Source of the DNA: Clostridiales bacterium
Lineage (GTDB): Bacteria > Bacillota > Clostridia > Oscillospirales > UBA644
Length of the DNA: 33,819 bases
Direction of reading: 5' to 3'
Assembly (NCBI GenBank): GCA_016281805.1
Contig: JAEEJJ010000051.1
Location: 1-33,819 of the forward strand
How positions within the stretch are numbered: the first letter of the stretch is position 1; every line of letters starts with the position of its first letter. The position numbers and the translations under genes were made by a program. The notes beneath the pieces are model-generated. The model was not told the DNA's origin. It saw only the letters and a program-made list of their open reading frames with translations, and ran no database searches. This document shows positions 9,005-19,800 of the stretch, one piece after another.

Positions 9005-9905
9005 CTTTTCTGACCTCCATCAATGATGCGATTTGCGTTTCAAGTTCTCTTTTTTCTCTTTCGCATCGAGCGGAGCGCAAGCGCAATTCTGCCAGATATT
9101 CTTCGGTTTTATTTCTATCATTTAAAGTATCAGCCGCATTGAAAGGAAAACCTGAGCGGATTTGCTCGATTTCGCGTTCAACCTCTTTTCGTTGGACATC
9201 ATATTTGTGAAGCATATCAAGCACAATCTGGTCTTCTTCCAAAGGTGCAAAGGCTTTGTATAACTTTTTGGCAAGATAATAGTCTGTTGATAATTCAGTA
9301 GCAATTTCGAGGTAATCTGCCCGACGTTCATCAACAGAAGAATCTTGATTATCCTGTATAACAGGAATGCCGCTGAGATCTAATGGTTTAAAAAGCATAT
9401 TATAGATTAGCTTCATTGACTCAACATCCTGCATGCTATATGCTTCGACGGCTTTTTGATATAATTCCTTTTGCGTGTCACTCAAACCTGGATTCATAGC
9501 CGGATGAAAAGAAGCAGTTATCTCCCGGTATTGTCTTTGCAATGTATGCAACTGTTGTTCATCTAATTGCGGAAGCTCATTCAATGTCTTATCTGCTTTT
9601 TCCAACGCAGAAATCCGGGCTTGTTTTTCTTCCTCCAGTCGTGCGTCTATAGCTTCAAGGTCTATCGGTTCTCTTCGATTGATTGCAATTTGAATGATTT
9701 CCACTTTTCTGTGCAAAACAGCTACTTCAAGCTCTGCCTGCAAGACGGGTTCCTCATAGATCCCGATTGTATCCATATATTTCTTTCGAAGCTGGGGAGC
9801 TTCTGCATATAGTGCTCTGTCACGACTTTCATATAAATTGATCAATGCCATGCGGCTGGAAGCAATTTCCCGTAACAGCCAATCATAAAAGGTTTGTACA
9901 CGCAT
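8997..9905 (-). CDS. Coiled-coil protein with J-domain-like segment carrying HPA instead of HPD
   Basis: 302 aa, charged coiled-coil ends. Central LQRQYREITASFHPAMNPGLSDTQKELYQKAVEAYSMQDVESMKLIYNML resembles a DnaJ-like helix II/loop/helix III. Start overlaps the preceding stop (TAATG). Confidence 0.6.
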   Translation of the reverse strand: MRVQTFYDWLLREIASSRMALINLYESRDRALYAEAPQLRKKYMDTIGIYEEPVLQAELEVAVLHRKVEIIQIAINRREPIDLEAIDARLEEEKQARISALEKADKTLNELPQLDEQQLHTLQRQYREITASFHPAMNPGLSDTQKELYQKAVEAYSMQDVESMKLIYNMLFKPLDLSGIPVIQDNQDSSVDERRADYLEIATELSTDYYLAKKLYKAFAPLEEDQIVLDMLHKYDVQRKEVEREIEQIRSGFPFNAADTLNDRNKTEEYLAELRLRSARCEREKRELETQIASLMEVRKDG

Positions 9906-11449
9906 TAAGCTAAACCTCCTATTGCTATTATAATGTCATCAGAAGTAATAATCTCTAAATCTGAATCAGAGAAACTGCTTTGTTTTGCTATTCTATCTGC
10001 TTGCGCATTGATAGCTTTTTCAAAGATATTGCGTGCTGTCCGCGCATTTCCGAAATGCTCGTCACGATTTTCGTAAAGCTCGTTGAATTTTGTCATTAAT
10101 CGTTCAGCTGCATTCGAATCTAATTTATAACCACTCTTTTCGCATAAACGGTTGAATATCGCCAACAGTTCTTCGCCTGAATAATCCGGATATTCAAAAT
10201 ATTTACTGAAGCGTGAAGACAAGCCGGGATTAGATTTAATAAACTTGTGCATCAGCTCTGTATAACCGGCGACGATCACCACAAGTTCGTCTCGGTGGTC
10301 CTCCATGGCTTTCAGGATTGTATCGATTGCTTCCCTTCCGTAGCTGTCGTCTGTATCACCTGCAAGAGAATATGCCTCATCAATAAACAAAACCCCACCC
10401 ATAGCTTGTTGAATTACTTTCTGAGTCTTTATTGCAGTCTGTCCCAGATAGCCTGCCACAAGCGCGCTTCTATCTGTTTCGACAAGTTGACCACGAGGCA
10501 GAATACCCATGTGATAGTAAAGTTTTGCAACAAGCCGCGCAACAGTTGTTTTGCCTGTTCCGGGATTTCCGGTAAAGACAAGATGATACGAAATTGTTGG
10601 AACTTTCATTCCCCGTTGCTCACGAATTTTTGTGACCTTAATAAAGTTCATCAGACTATGAATATCTTGTTTGACGTTTTTGAGCCCGACAAGACCGTCT
10701 AATTCAGCAAGCAGACTTTCCATGGTTTCACTTTCATTCGTTACGGGCGTGGCCACAACCGAAGCCTCCTCTGGCGCGACGGACTGTGTATCGTCCTTTG
10801 CAACCGCTGATTCTTCATTTGCAACAAGATTGATGTTGATAGTCATGGGAGCGGTAGAATTTGTTGAAGAATCCATATGCGACTCAGATTCCTTCTGACT
10901 TTTCTTCTTTCTGGCAGCTTCAAGCAATGCTTCATTTTGCAGATAGCTGTTTTCGTTCTTTTCGGTTATTTTTGCCATATTATCGGGTGCGGGAGAAATA
11001 GTTACGCCATTATTTGCAGCGTAATCGACAAGACTCTCTGTGATAGCAGAGACACACGTGGCTTCTTCCGTTGTAAAATCTCCGTTTATCATTGCAGATC
11101 CGACGAGCAGGTCATTCAGTTTTTCAATGAATTGGCTCGAATGACGGCTTGCTGACAATTTATCAAGATCTACAATACGTTTAAAGAAATCCGGAACAAG
11201 AATTTTGCGTTCCGGATCACCACAGCATCCCATTGCAGTAACAACCTGTTCAATTGTATAGTTTTCACCTGATAAACTTGAAAGAAGCGAAGCATAATCC
11301 ATGGAATACAGCAGATTGCTTCCCCAGATCTTCAGCACACTGGCAATGAAGTATGTGGAAAATGATTCATCTGTAGCCTCGGGATCTTTTTCTTTCAAAA
11401 AATCAAGGAAATGGCAGTATTCTGTTTTCAACTCCGCGAATTTGTCCAT
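9905..11449 (-). CDS. AAA+ ATPase (CbxX/CfxQ/SpoVK-like) with possible TerB-like N-terminal domain
   Basis: Walker A FTGNPGTGKTTVARLVAKLYYHMG, Walker B GGVLFIDEAYSLAG, sensor VIVAGYTELMHKF, NPGLSSRFSKYFEYPDYSGEEL, FGNARTARNIFEKAI. ATG at 11449 has GGAG about 8 nt upstream. Confidence 0.85.
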   Translation of the reverse strand: MDKFAELKTEYCHFLDFLKEKDPEATDESFSTYFIASVLKIWGSNLLYSMDYASLLSSLSGENYTIEQVVTAMGCCGDPERKILVPDFFKRIVDLDKLSASRHSSQFIEKLNDLLVGSAMINGDFTTEEATCVSAITESLVDYAANNGVTISPAPDNMAKITEKNENSYLQNEALLEAARKKKSQKESESHMDSSTNSTAPMTININLVANEESAVAKDDTQSVAPEEASVVATPVTNESETMESLLAELDGLVGLKNVKQDIHSLMNFIKVTKIREQRGMKVPTISYHLVFTGNPGTGKTTVARLVAKLYYHMGILPRGQLVETDRSALVAGYLGQTAIKTQKVIQQAMGGVLFIDEAYSLAGDTDDSYGREAIDTILKAMEDHRDELVVIVAGYTELMHKFIKSNPGLSSRFSKYFEYPDYSGEELLAIFNRLCEKSGYKLDSNAAERLMTKFNELYENRDEHFGNARTARNIFEKAINAQADRIAKQSSFSDSDLEIITSDDIIIAIGGLA

Positions 11450-11618
11450 ATTATTTATCTCCGTCGAACAGATCATTGCAGAACATCATCTTTTCAATAC
11501 TTATACGCTTGTTTATAATATCTCTTTTATATTTTTACATAAGAGCAAGTTAAAGTGCCTTCAATATGTTTTATGCTTTTAAAGGTTGGATTAAGCCATG
11601 TATGGCTCTATTTTTACA

Positions 11619-12776
11619 TTACACTTTCTTTGCAGCGGTCAAGATTTTCATTATGCCGTCTGCGATTGCGTCACAATCTTCAATTGTGTTGTTCTTTCCA
11701 AGTGAAATTCGTATGGTTCCTTTAGCGTACTCCTCATTCAAGCCTATGGCCTTGAGAACATGAGAAACTTGAGTGGTCTTTGTATCGCATGCGGCGCCGG
11801 TTGAAACACATATACCCATTAGATCCAAACGATGAAGTAGCATTTCGCCGTCAGCGCCCTTGAATGATAAGCTTAACAATCCGGGCAAATGGTTTTCGCT
11901 TCCGTTTCTGATAAAATCAAGATTATAGTTTCGCAATTGGGTTACAAGTCTATCCTCCAATGATGAAAGATGCGCCATATTCTCATTCAACTTGACAGTA
12001 TTGTTTTTTAGAGCTACAGCCATTCCAACAATTCCAGCAACATTCTCAGTTCCGGCTCTCCTGCCTTCTTCTTGAGAACCTCCATCATTGTGAGGATAAA
12101 GGTTTCGACCGCGATCATACAGGAAGCCTACTCCCTTAGGGCCATTGAACTTATGAGCTGAAGCGGATAGCAAATCGACGCCAAGCTCCTTAACATCGAT
12201 CGTTATATGACCAACGGCCTGAACAGCGTCTGTATGAAAACATGCTCCCATGCTGTGAGCAGCGGTTGCCAGTTCTTTGATTGGTTGAATAGTTCCTATT
12301 TCGTTATTTGCCAGCATAACTGATGAAAAGAATGTCATACAAGTGCAAATAGGCTTACCGTGCCAATCCAATGATTTTTGCAAATCTTCCGAAGATACAA
12401 CGCCACTTTTGTCAACAGGAAGGTATACGATTGAGTGAAGCTTATCTAAATTCTTACAAGCATTCAATACTGCATGATGCTCAATAGCTGAAGTCACAAT
12501 GACCCTTACATCTCCGGGAGAACCACCATAACACTTTATAGCCCAGTTGTCGCTTTCAGTTCCTCCTGAGGTAAAAAAAATCTGCCCTGGTTCTGCGTTT
12601 ATACATTCAGCAATGGTCTTGCGTGCTTCCATAATTGCTCTTTGAGCTTTTTTCCCAAAGAGATATGGCTGAGAAGGATTACCATACTCTTCAAGTAAGT
12701 ATGGCTTCATCGCTTCAAAAGCATCAATATCAAGTTTTGTTGTAGCCGCATTGTCGGCATATATTAGATGCCTCAT
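11619..12776 (-). CDS. Cysteine desulfurase (IscS/NifS/DndA-like)
   Basis: MRHLIYADNAATTKLD, FTSGGTESDNWAIK, PLP-lysine SASAHKFNGPKGVGFLY, RRAGTENVAGIVGMA, active-site Cys VSTGAACDTKTTQVSHVL. Confidence 0.93.
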   Translation of the reverse strand: MRHLIYADNAATTKLDIDAFEAMKPYLLEEYGNPSQPYLFGKKAQRAIMEARKTIAECINAEPGQIFFTSGGTESDNWAIKCYGGSPGDVRVIVTSAIEHHAVLNACKNLDKLHSIVYLPVDKSGVVSSEDLQKSLDWHGKPICTCMTFFSSVMLANNEIGTIQPIKELATAAHSMGACFHTDAVQAVGHITIDVKELGVDLLSASAHKFNGPKGVGFLYDRGRNLYPHNDGGSQEEGRRAGTENVAGIVGMAVALKNNTVKLNENMAHLSSLEDRLVTQLRNYNLDFIRNGSENHLPGLLSLSFKGADGEMLLHRLDLMGICVSTGAACDTKTTQVSHVLKAIGLNEEYAKGTIRISLGKNNTIEDCDAIADGIMKILTAAKKV

Positions 12777-12783
12777 ATAAACC

Positions 12784-12981
12784 TCATTTGAAGAGTGTGC
12801 AACCCTCTTCTTTGAATTCTTCAATTTTAATCTCTAAGTCTTTGACATCGCATGCAAATGTATCTGCAAGGCAACGAATACATAGAAAAGATTGATCATC
12901 TCGATTCAACAATTTTTTGTGAAGAGCAATCCAATCCTTTTCTAAATGAGTTCCACAATTTCGACATTTTTTATTTTGCAC
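12784..12981 (-). CDS. Small zinc-ribbon-like protein
   Basis: 65 aa with KCRNCGTHL...FLCIRCLADTF (CxxC...CxxC). Start overlaps the brxL stop; ends 8 nt before the desulfurase start. Confidence 0.65.
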   Translation of the reverse strand: MQNKKCRNCGTHLEKDWIALHKKLLNRDDQSFLCIRCLADTFACDVKDLEIKIEEFKEEGCTLFK

Positions 12982-14473
12982 GATACTGCTCCTTTATAGT
13001 AATGTCTGGAATTGTTAATCCTCCAAATTCACCTCTATCAATTATACCAAGCTGTGTTTTAATCACTCTTCGCATCTCCAACGCAGGTTCAAGACAATAT
13101 GATTCAAACAGATTAATATCTACTTTGCTTACATCTGTAGCGTTTGGGAACAAAAGTTTCAAGTAACCAGTGCATATTTTTTTTATTGCCTCCGTATCTC
13201 GTGTCGCAGAATTTTTGGGTAGTTGAAGTAATTGATCTACTACTGCCCGATATGACAGTTCTTCTCTTAAAAAGTGCATTATTTCGCCAAAATACTCTGT
13301 ATTCAGAGCCCATCCATTTGCTTTTAAACTCTCTTTCATTTTGGGAATATCCCAGCCTTTGATAAACCCATGGAATCTATCGATCAAAGCTGATTCGTGG
13401 AATATATCAGGCAGATTAATAAACATATTTGTGTTTATATTCATTAGCTCCGAATCAATGTTACCGAGAAGAATAAATCCAGCATCACCGACACCTCGTG
13501 TATCACCTACTCTATATTCACCCGTAGGACTTTCCAAATACCCCTTTAAGGCTCCTTGCATCTCCATAGCATCTGTAAACTTGATGCTTTGTATCTCATC
13601 AAGTGCAACATAATCATAACGTGATACAAGACCAGGAGTTCTTTTACTAATATCATAGAACATTTTTGCCCGAGATATGCTTCCCCCGCTAACCAACCAT
13701 CCGTATTTACTTATTTGAGCATATACATACGATTTACCAGTTTCCTTGGGAGCAAGCTCAATAAGGTTTATCCTTTTTTCAACAAACGGAAGAAGCCTGC
13801 TGATCATTGTCATTTTTTGCTTTGTGCTAATATACCCGTTAGGATTATAGTCTATCGCGCTTAACAATATGTCAAGCCACTCGTCAATAGAAAAGAATTG
13901 TCTTGCGTTTGTATAATAATCTAAATCAATAGTATAAGGACAGAATGGCTGAAAATCGATCAATTTAAATACACTGCTGTTATTCTCCTCTTCAGCGACT
14001 ATTTCAACAATTCCCCAAACTTCTGTAGGAGAAAGCAGATAATCTCTATTTGCCTCAATAACATCCCATTCAACAATTGCCTCTCCTTTTTTTTGAGGTA
14101 CTCCAAAATCTGGTAGAGAAAAAAGGGCCCGTCTGTTTTTAGCATCAAAATCAATCTTAATTTTAGTTAAAAAACGAGCTGCTTGGTTGTTGTGAAGCAT
14201 ATCTACCTGATATTCATTCCACTGCTCTTTATTTGGAATAATTCGTTTAACATAATTCGAAACTTCTTTTTTATCAATTGCCCCATTTGAATCTGAAAAG
14301 CGCATAACAAGCCAGTCTCTCATAAAGGAAGGCAGGCTTAAAGCAGAAAAAAACTTAGAATTTGAAGACGACTTGTATACAAGCATGTCACCAAAGTATT
14401 GTTTAAGTTTTGTTTCATACTCAATGTCTGTCCCAGAATTAGAGGAGGGAAAAATCACCCTGTTTATATCCAT
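12971..14473 (-). CDS. brxL: BrxL-like AAA+ protein of a BREX system, lacking a Lon protease C-terminus
   Basis: ELAPKETGKSYVYAQISKYGWLVSGGSISRAKMFYDISKRTPGLVSRYDYVALDEIQSIKF resembles BrxL. 500 aa ending soon after the AAA core. Confidence 0.85.
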   Translation of the reverse strand: MDINRVIFPSSNSGTDIEYETKLKQYFGDMLVYKSSSNSKFFSALSLPSFMRDWLVMRFSDSNGAIDKKEVSNYVKRIIPNKEQWNEYQVDMLHNNQAARFLTKIKIDFDAKNRRALFSLPDFGVPQKKGEAIVEWDVIEANRDYLLSPTEVWGIVEIVAEEENNSSVFKLIDFQPFCPYTIDLDYYTNARQFFSIDEWLDILLSAIDYNPNGYISTKQKMTMISRLLPFVEKRINLIELAPKETGKSYVYAQISKYGWLVSGGSISRAKMFYDISKRTPGLVSRYDYVALDEIQSIKFTDAMEMQGALKGYLESPTGEYRVGDTRGVGDAGFILLGNIDSELMNINTNMFINLPDIFHESALIDRFHGFIKGWDIPKMKESLKANGWALNTEYFGEIMHFLREELSYRAVVDQLLQLPKNSATRDTEAIKKICTGYLKLLFPNATDVSKVDINLFESYCLEPALEMRRVIKTQLGIIDRGEFGGLTIPDITIKEQYRAK

Positions 14474-14484
14474 TTTTTGTCTCC

Positions 14485-16806
14485 TTAAATATTGAACTTA
14501 TCATTCTGTTTGATGGCTTGATTAACCTGAATCTCAAACTCTCCAAGTATTCTTTCATCGCTAATTTTAACTGTCAAAGTTGTATCCTTTTTATCGGGAA
14601 TGAATAAAAATGAATAGGTTCCGTTATCCCATTCACATTTTGTCACGGTTCCCTTTATTTTAGCAGAAATATTTTTTCTCTTAATACCGCTGATAGTAAA
14701 TTTAACTCTTATTTGTTTAGTACCGAGTTCAGGTGTGTATTTTGTTTCTTGAGGTTTAATAACAACTGTTTCTTCTTTTTTATCCGAAATATATCTTTCA
14801 ATACACACTATTGGAACAAGCCATTCTTCCAATGATGCTCCGCCATGGATTTCGTCTATAGGGGCACCGGTTTGAATAAAACGAGTATAATCTGCGAAGA
14901 TAAGTCTATCATTATAACATATGGCTGTTGGATAATTTAATTCTTCCCCATCGCACTCACAGAACCTGCCATATTTATAAATATTTTTATTCACCGGTTT
15001 TGGCAAGACTTTATCATATTTTGTGTTTCGAATCTTAACTGCCATTCTGCTTGTCCCATGATCCGCAGTGATTATAATGCGATGAATACTACCGACAAGC
15101 AAACATAAAACACGATCTTTCAGCGAGTCGAGGATTTGTAATTGTTTAATAAGACTTTCCGGATGAACATTGTTTGAGTGTTTGAGTTCATCAAGCTCTC
15201 TTATTGGCGGATCAACAGTTTTTCTTCCATCCATGAAATCTTTATTGATCCCAGTAATTGAAGGTAAATTGCAGAAGCCAGCCTCATAAGAAACGATATA
15301 TTCTTTTTCATCCAAATCTGAAAATATATGAGACAGGTAATCAACGTATTCGATTCCAAGTCCGTCAACAAACAAAATTAAGGTGTTATCATCATAATGT
15401 TCATTAACATAGTGATTACGAGGTTTCATTGCAAATACAGATGTGCCTTTTTCGATGGCAATACGATTAACCTTTTCAAGAAAGTCCTCACTTATTGCGT
15501 CGGTGACTTTTAACCATTTATACTCATTGAAGTATTGTTCGTGTAGTGAAGTTAAAGATGTCACATTGGGGTGCTCATCATTCTGAATATAATAGTATAA
15601 ATCAGAATAAACCATCTTTAGGATGGGAAGAACACGGGTACATTCTATATAATTATAGCCTGAAACTATCTCGAATATGGTTTTCCGCTCTATGTCTGTT
15701 AAACAGGTAAGACATGAAAGTGCATCTATTTTATTGAGCACATTGATTTTACCCCAAAAACGTTCTGTTGGGACGGATTTCATTCGAGCAAGAATACTTT
15801 TTCGTTCTTCATATAAAACCGAGAAATTGACTTCTTGAAGATGGAGAATTATGCCGCAGTATAGTTCATCAAGAAATTCAGATAAAGCATGACATGATTT
15901 AGCGGATTTTATCTCATATCTATTTGCTGATTGTTGCCTTGTCCAGAGCCACAAAACCCACTTTTGGAATAAACTGTAATTGCTCCATTGGTTAAATAAG
16001 GATGATGAGTATTTGTTAATTGATAAAATGCTTCGGCAAGCGCTTTCAAATGAGCCTTCTTTCACAATGACCTTCGCCAGCTCATTCCAATTATCTTCAG
16101 TTCCCAATTCTTCATTCATGCTTGTTGGAAGTCCATACTGATATTTGATGAGTTCAAAAGATGTGACGATTACATGAACATCGTCAAAAAAATGATTTTT
16201 CTCAAAATGAATCGCGTTTTTTGTATGAAGAATAAGAGGTTTGTCTGGATTTGATTCCCAATATTCGAGATAATTTTTGAAGCCTTCAATCTCGTTTCCA
16301 GGAAGCTTTACATCAAGTTCTTTCTGTACAATTGTTAGTCTGTAATCACTTTCCTCATTAGTTTCAAAAAGGACAACACACTCTTTAGCTCTCGGATCAT
16401 ATGAAGGCAGAGTTCGAAGCAGGCTCTTCATCCTGTACATCAGAAAATATATTCTTAATGTTCCATTATCATTATTCTGGTAATCAGTCTTGATAAACCT
16501 AAGAATTATACTTTCAGCATATTCTGGAATAATTCTCAAGTATTCAGAAAGCGGGGTGATAAGTTGTGACTGATTTGCCTTTTTCAAAGCAGAACCAAGT
16601 CGATTGATATTGGGAGTTGTATCTGATCCTTCACAGAACTTAGAAAGAGTCATAGATGCATCAGTCAATGAAAGCAATATTTTTTTAACATCAACCCATG
16701 CCTCCATAGAATCGACATTAACGAATCTAATTGGGTTGAGTGATTTACTTTTTGAATCATTTATCAGAAATTGTTCTAAGCTCTCCAAGTTCTTAAATGA
16801 GTTCAT
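14485..16806 (-). CDS. pglZ: PglZ-domain (alkaline phosphatase superfamily) BREX protein
   Basis: LILFVDGLGIEYVDYLSHIF, IIITADHGTSRMAV, EIHGGASLEEWLVPIVCIERY. RBS AAAGGAGG upstream. Confidence 0.88.
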   Translation of the reverse strand: MNSFKNLESLEQFLINDSKSKSLNPIRFVNVDSMEAWVDVKKILLSLTDASMTLSKFCEGSDTTPNINRLGSALKKANQSQLITPLSEYLRIIPEYAESIILRFIKTDYQNNDNGTLRIYFLMYRMKSLLRTLPSYDPRAKECVVLFETNEESDYRLTIVQKELDVKLPGNEIEGFKNYLEYWESNPDKPLILHTKNAIHFEKNHFFDDVHVIVTSFELIKYQYGLPTSMNEELGTEDNWNELAKVIVKEGSFESACRSILSINKYSSSLFNQWSNYSLFQKWVLWLWTRQQSANRYEIKSAKSCHALSEFLDELYCGIILHLQEVNFSVLYEERKSILARMKSVPTERFWGKINVLNKIDALSCLTCLTDIERKTIFEIVSGYNYIECTRVLPILKMVYSDLYYYIQNDEHPNVTSLTSLHEQYFNEYKWLKVTDAISEDFLEKVNRIAIEKGTSVFAMKPRNHYVNEHYDDNTLILFVDGLGIEYVDYLSHIFSDLDEKEYIVSYEAGFCNLPSITGINKDFMDGRKTVDPPIRELDELKHSNNVHPESLIKQLQILDSLKDRVLCLLVGSIHRIIITADHGTSRMAVKIRNTKYDKVLPKPVNKNIYKYGRFCECDGEELNYPTAICYNDRLIFADYTRFIQTGAPIDEIHGGASLEEWLVPIVCIERYISDKKEETVVIKPQETKYTPELGTKQIRVKFTISGIKRKNISAKIKGTVTKCEWDNGTYSFLFIPDKKDTTLTVKISDERILGEFEIQVNQAIKQNDKFNI

Positions 16807-16821
16807 ATTTTCCTCCTTTTA

Positions 16822-19800
16822 TTAACCCTTGAGAATATTGATGCCCAAAACAGGATTATTGTCTATCAATTCATCAAGATACCGTTGAGCTTGCTCTGCA
16901 GTCATCTTTTTGATACGTTCTTTTGCTTGAGAACGATATTTCAGTTGATATCGTTCTGTAGCAAACTGACGGATTGCTGCCTTACAACCGCTTGCCTTTG
17001 CATACCAATCATAGACATTTGTCCCAGCAACAGATCTCAATACATCTCTTAATTCGTCTGCTGAAGTGACTACATATGAATACTCTTCGGCGAAGTACTC
17101 TATAAATGTCTTTGTGCAGCATTCCATATCCTTAAGTGCATTGAGTTTACCGCTGTTAAGAAATTCTATGGCATCATCTGAATCTTTTTCCGTGGGGAGA
17201 TACGAGGTCTTGTTGAGCGCATCAAAGACTTTCTGAGCCTCGAGAATATCATTTGAAAACATACACAAAACAGGAATACCCTTTTTCTTTGACCAATCTG
17301 CAGGATTTAAGGAATCTGTTTGCTTTTCCCAAATATCATACATTTCCCTTATCTTTTTTGATTTGCGGAAATTGGTCAACTCATGTTGCATTTTTGTAGT
17401 AAAGCTGTCAGTTGCCTCAAAAATAGTTCCTGACGGTACTTTGTTAAACAATGCCTCATATTCGTCATTTGATAAGGAAGTATGCAAGGCACGATCAACG
17501 GATTTGCAGAATACATCATACTGGTTATTGAAGAACTCGACAAAATCTTCAGCTAAATTTGCTATAATAGTTGAGACTTCTGTCTTATTAAACTGAACAT
17601 TGTCTTTGATTAGGTTAAACTGATCAACAATCGTAATTAGATCCGGTCTGAACTCTTTTAAAAGAGCATATGGAACCTTAACAATATTGAGCTTTTCGAT
17701 TAGAGCTTTTCTTGCTTCTGCGTATGTTTGATGCTTTGTTGTAAGTACGCGGTTAATATCATAAATGAGTTTCAGATCGATATAGAGATTATCAATTTGA
17801 TGGTTAGTATCTCCAATCTCCCAAAGGTAAGATGAATCATTAGACAGCTTCGAATTAAGCAACTCAAGGTATTCTTTCGCTTCAACTTTAAGATTACTTG
17901 CTATTTGAATCAGTTCCGGTTTGTATTGAGCAATGTAATAATTCATCCCGGCACGAAGATTTTCGGCGGTCAGAGCATTGCGGTAAACTTCTTCAATTGC
18001 ATTGTTCTGTTGATATAACCTGAAAATATCTTCAACTATCTTCGAACGATCCCTGTCGATTTTAGACTCAGGTTTAATAAACTCACAAAGCAAAGTTGTC
18101 AATTCAACCATGGCATCGCAATAATCGTGTTCTGCCAAATCCTCTTCAATGAAATACCTAAATGCCCACATGGGATACTTATTGTTCGTGAGATAAATAT
18201 TGATATTTTTTGCAATATCATCAACAGAATTGCGCTTTTCTTTTGCAATCCTGAATATTTCCCCCGTAATCTGGCAGAATTTCATCTGCTCAGGAGTCTG
18301 TCTGACGATGAATTGCCCATGTGACTTGGGAAGATTTTTTACAGTGCCAAATATCAATTCGCTCAAGTCTGAATAATTCAATGAGACAGTATTATTATTG
18401 ATATCGCGCTTATAGTATGTACTGTCAGCATATTCCGCAAGAAGAAATCCGAGGAGAAAAACTGAGCCGGTGTTGGGCAAAAGACCAAACGGAGGCTTCT
18501 TTAGCTCCTTCCAAATGTCAATAATGCTGACCATTGAGCTTTTTTTAAATGCAATGTCAATTATCTCATTTATTGCAATCTTCATTCTGGATGCAGGATG
18601 ATCCGGATGAACTTCCCAATATTTAGGAGTTGACCAAATCCCATCATTACTAAGGTAATTTGAAATGATTCTCAAATACGAATAATTGTTAGGAACGTCA
18701 ATCTTACCCATTGCCATTTGAGCAACAGTTTCCTTGAAACCGCTTTCTGCAAAGAGCTTGTCGTTTTGCGAGATTTCCTCAAGTCCACATCCATAAAACG
18801 CAGTATTTATTTCCCTGAGCTCTCTTCTCAAATTGGCTCCACCGGTCTTTTGAACAGATTTGTCGGGTGCTGAATATACAAACAACGATGTCGTGATCAG
18901 TTTTCTAACCCACTCGTTCAGAATATCAAGTGAGGTTTTTTTCGCTAAATCAAATTGAGATTTCTGATTTGGAAGTGTAGAGAAATATTTTTCCCTTGCC
19001 TTGCTTTCAATAAACTTATCAAATAGGAAATCAGTAAATGGCAAAGATGTAAAATCGACAACAATACATCTTTCTCCGACCTTTTCAAAAATAGAAGCTA
19101 CGGTTTCTTTGACTTTTCCTTGTTCTGCTTCATTCCTTGCAAAGAGGAAAAATGTAGGGATATGGTTTTCTGATGGCTCAATTTTATCTGCTTCTTGTTT
19201 CGCGTTTACAGGTGAAACATTAACTATTCTCATTCTATACTTGAGAAAATCCGTTGGGAGGAACTGCTTTGCAACGTCATAGGAAGAATCAGAAATCACT
19301 TTCTCAAATGTAATGGATTTCCTTGTTTCTTCAATAATCTGATTCATGCGTTCAGTATCGATCGCAGCAGAGGTCATAACAAAGAGAACTTCTTGGGCAC
19401 TCTCGATTTTGCCCAAGATACCTTTTGAAGCAAAATAATTCAGATCCTGTTCAACCGTTGATTCATAGGGTGTTCCGACAAAACAAGCCTTGATATTTAC
19501 AAGGGTAGGACGCATCAAAGAAGTGGCTCCCGTTTTGGCATCGGCTCCGTTTTTGGTCTGAAGTGCAGCGAGAAGCAAGGCCACCTTTAACACTCTACGT
19601 CTGCGGTCTCCTATCATTTCATTGGATGGGTCATCGCAAAGAGGTGCGTAGTTGTTATAATGACTGATTGTCTGTAAAAAGGTGGAATCAAGATCCACAT
19701 TGCTGGATTTGAAAAAATAGTCCCACAGATAGTCCGCGGTCAAGTAATTCCATTTTCCGAATTCAAAGGCAAAGTGTTCTATAAACCATTTGAAGTTGGT

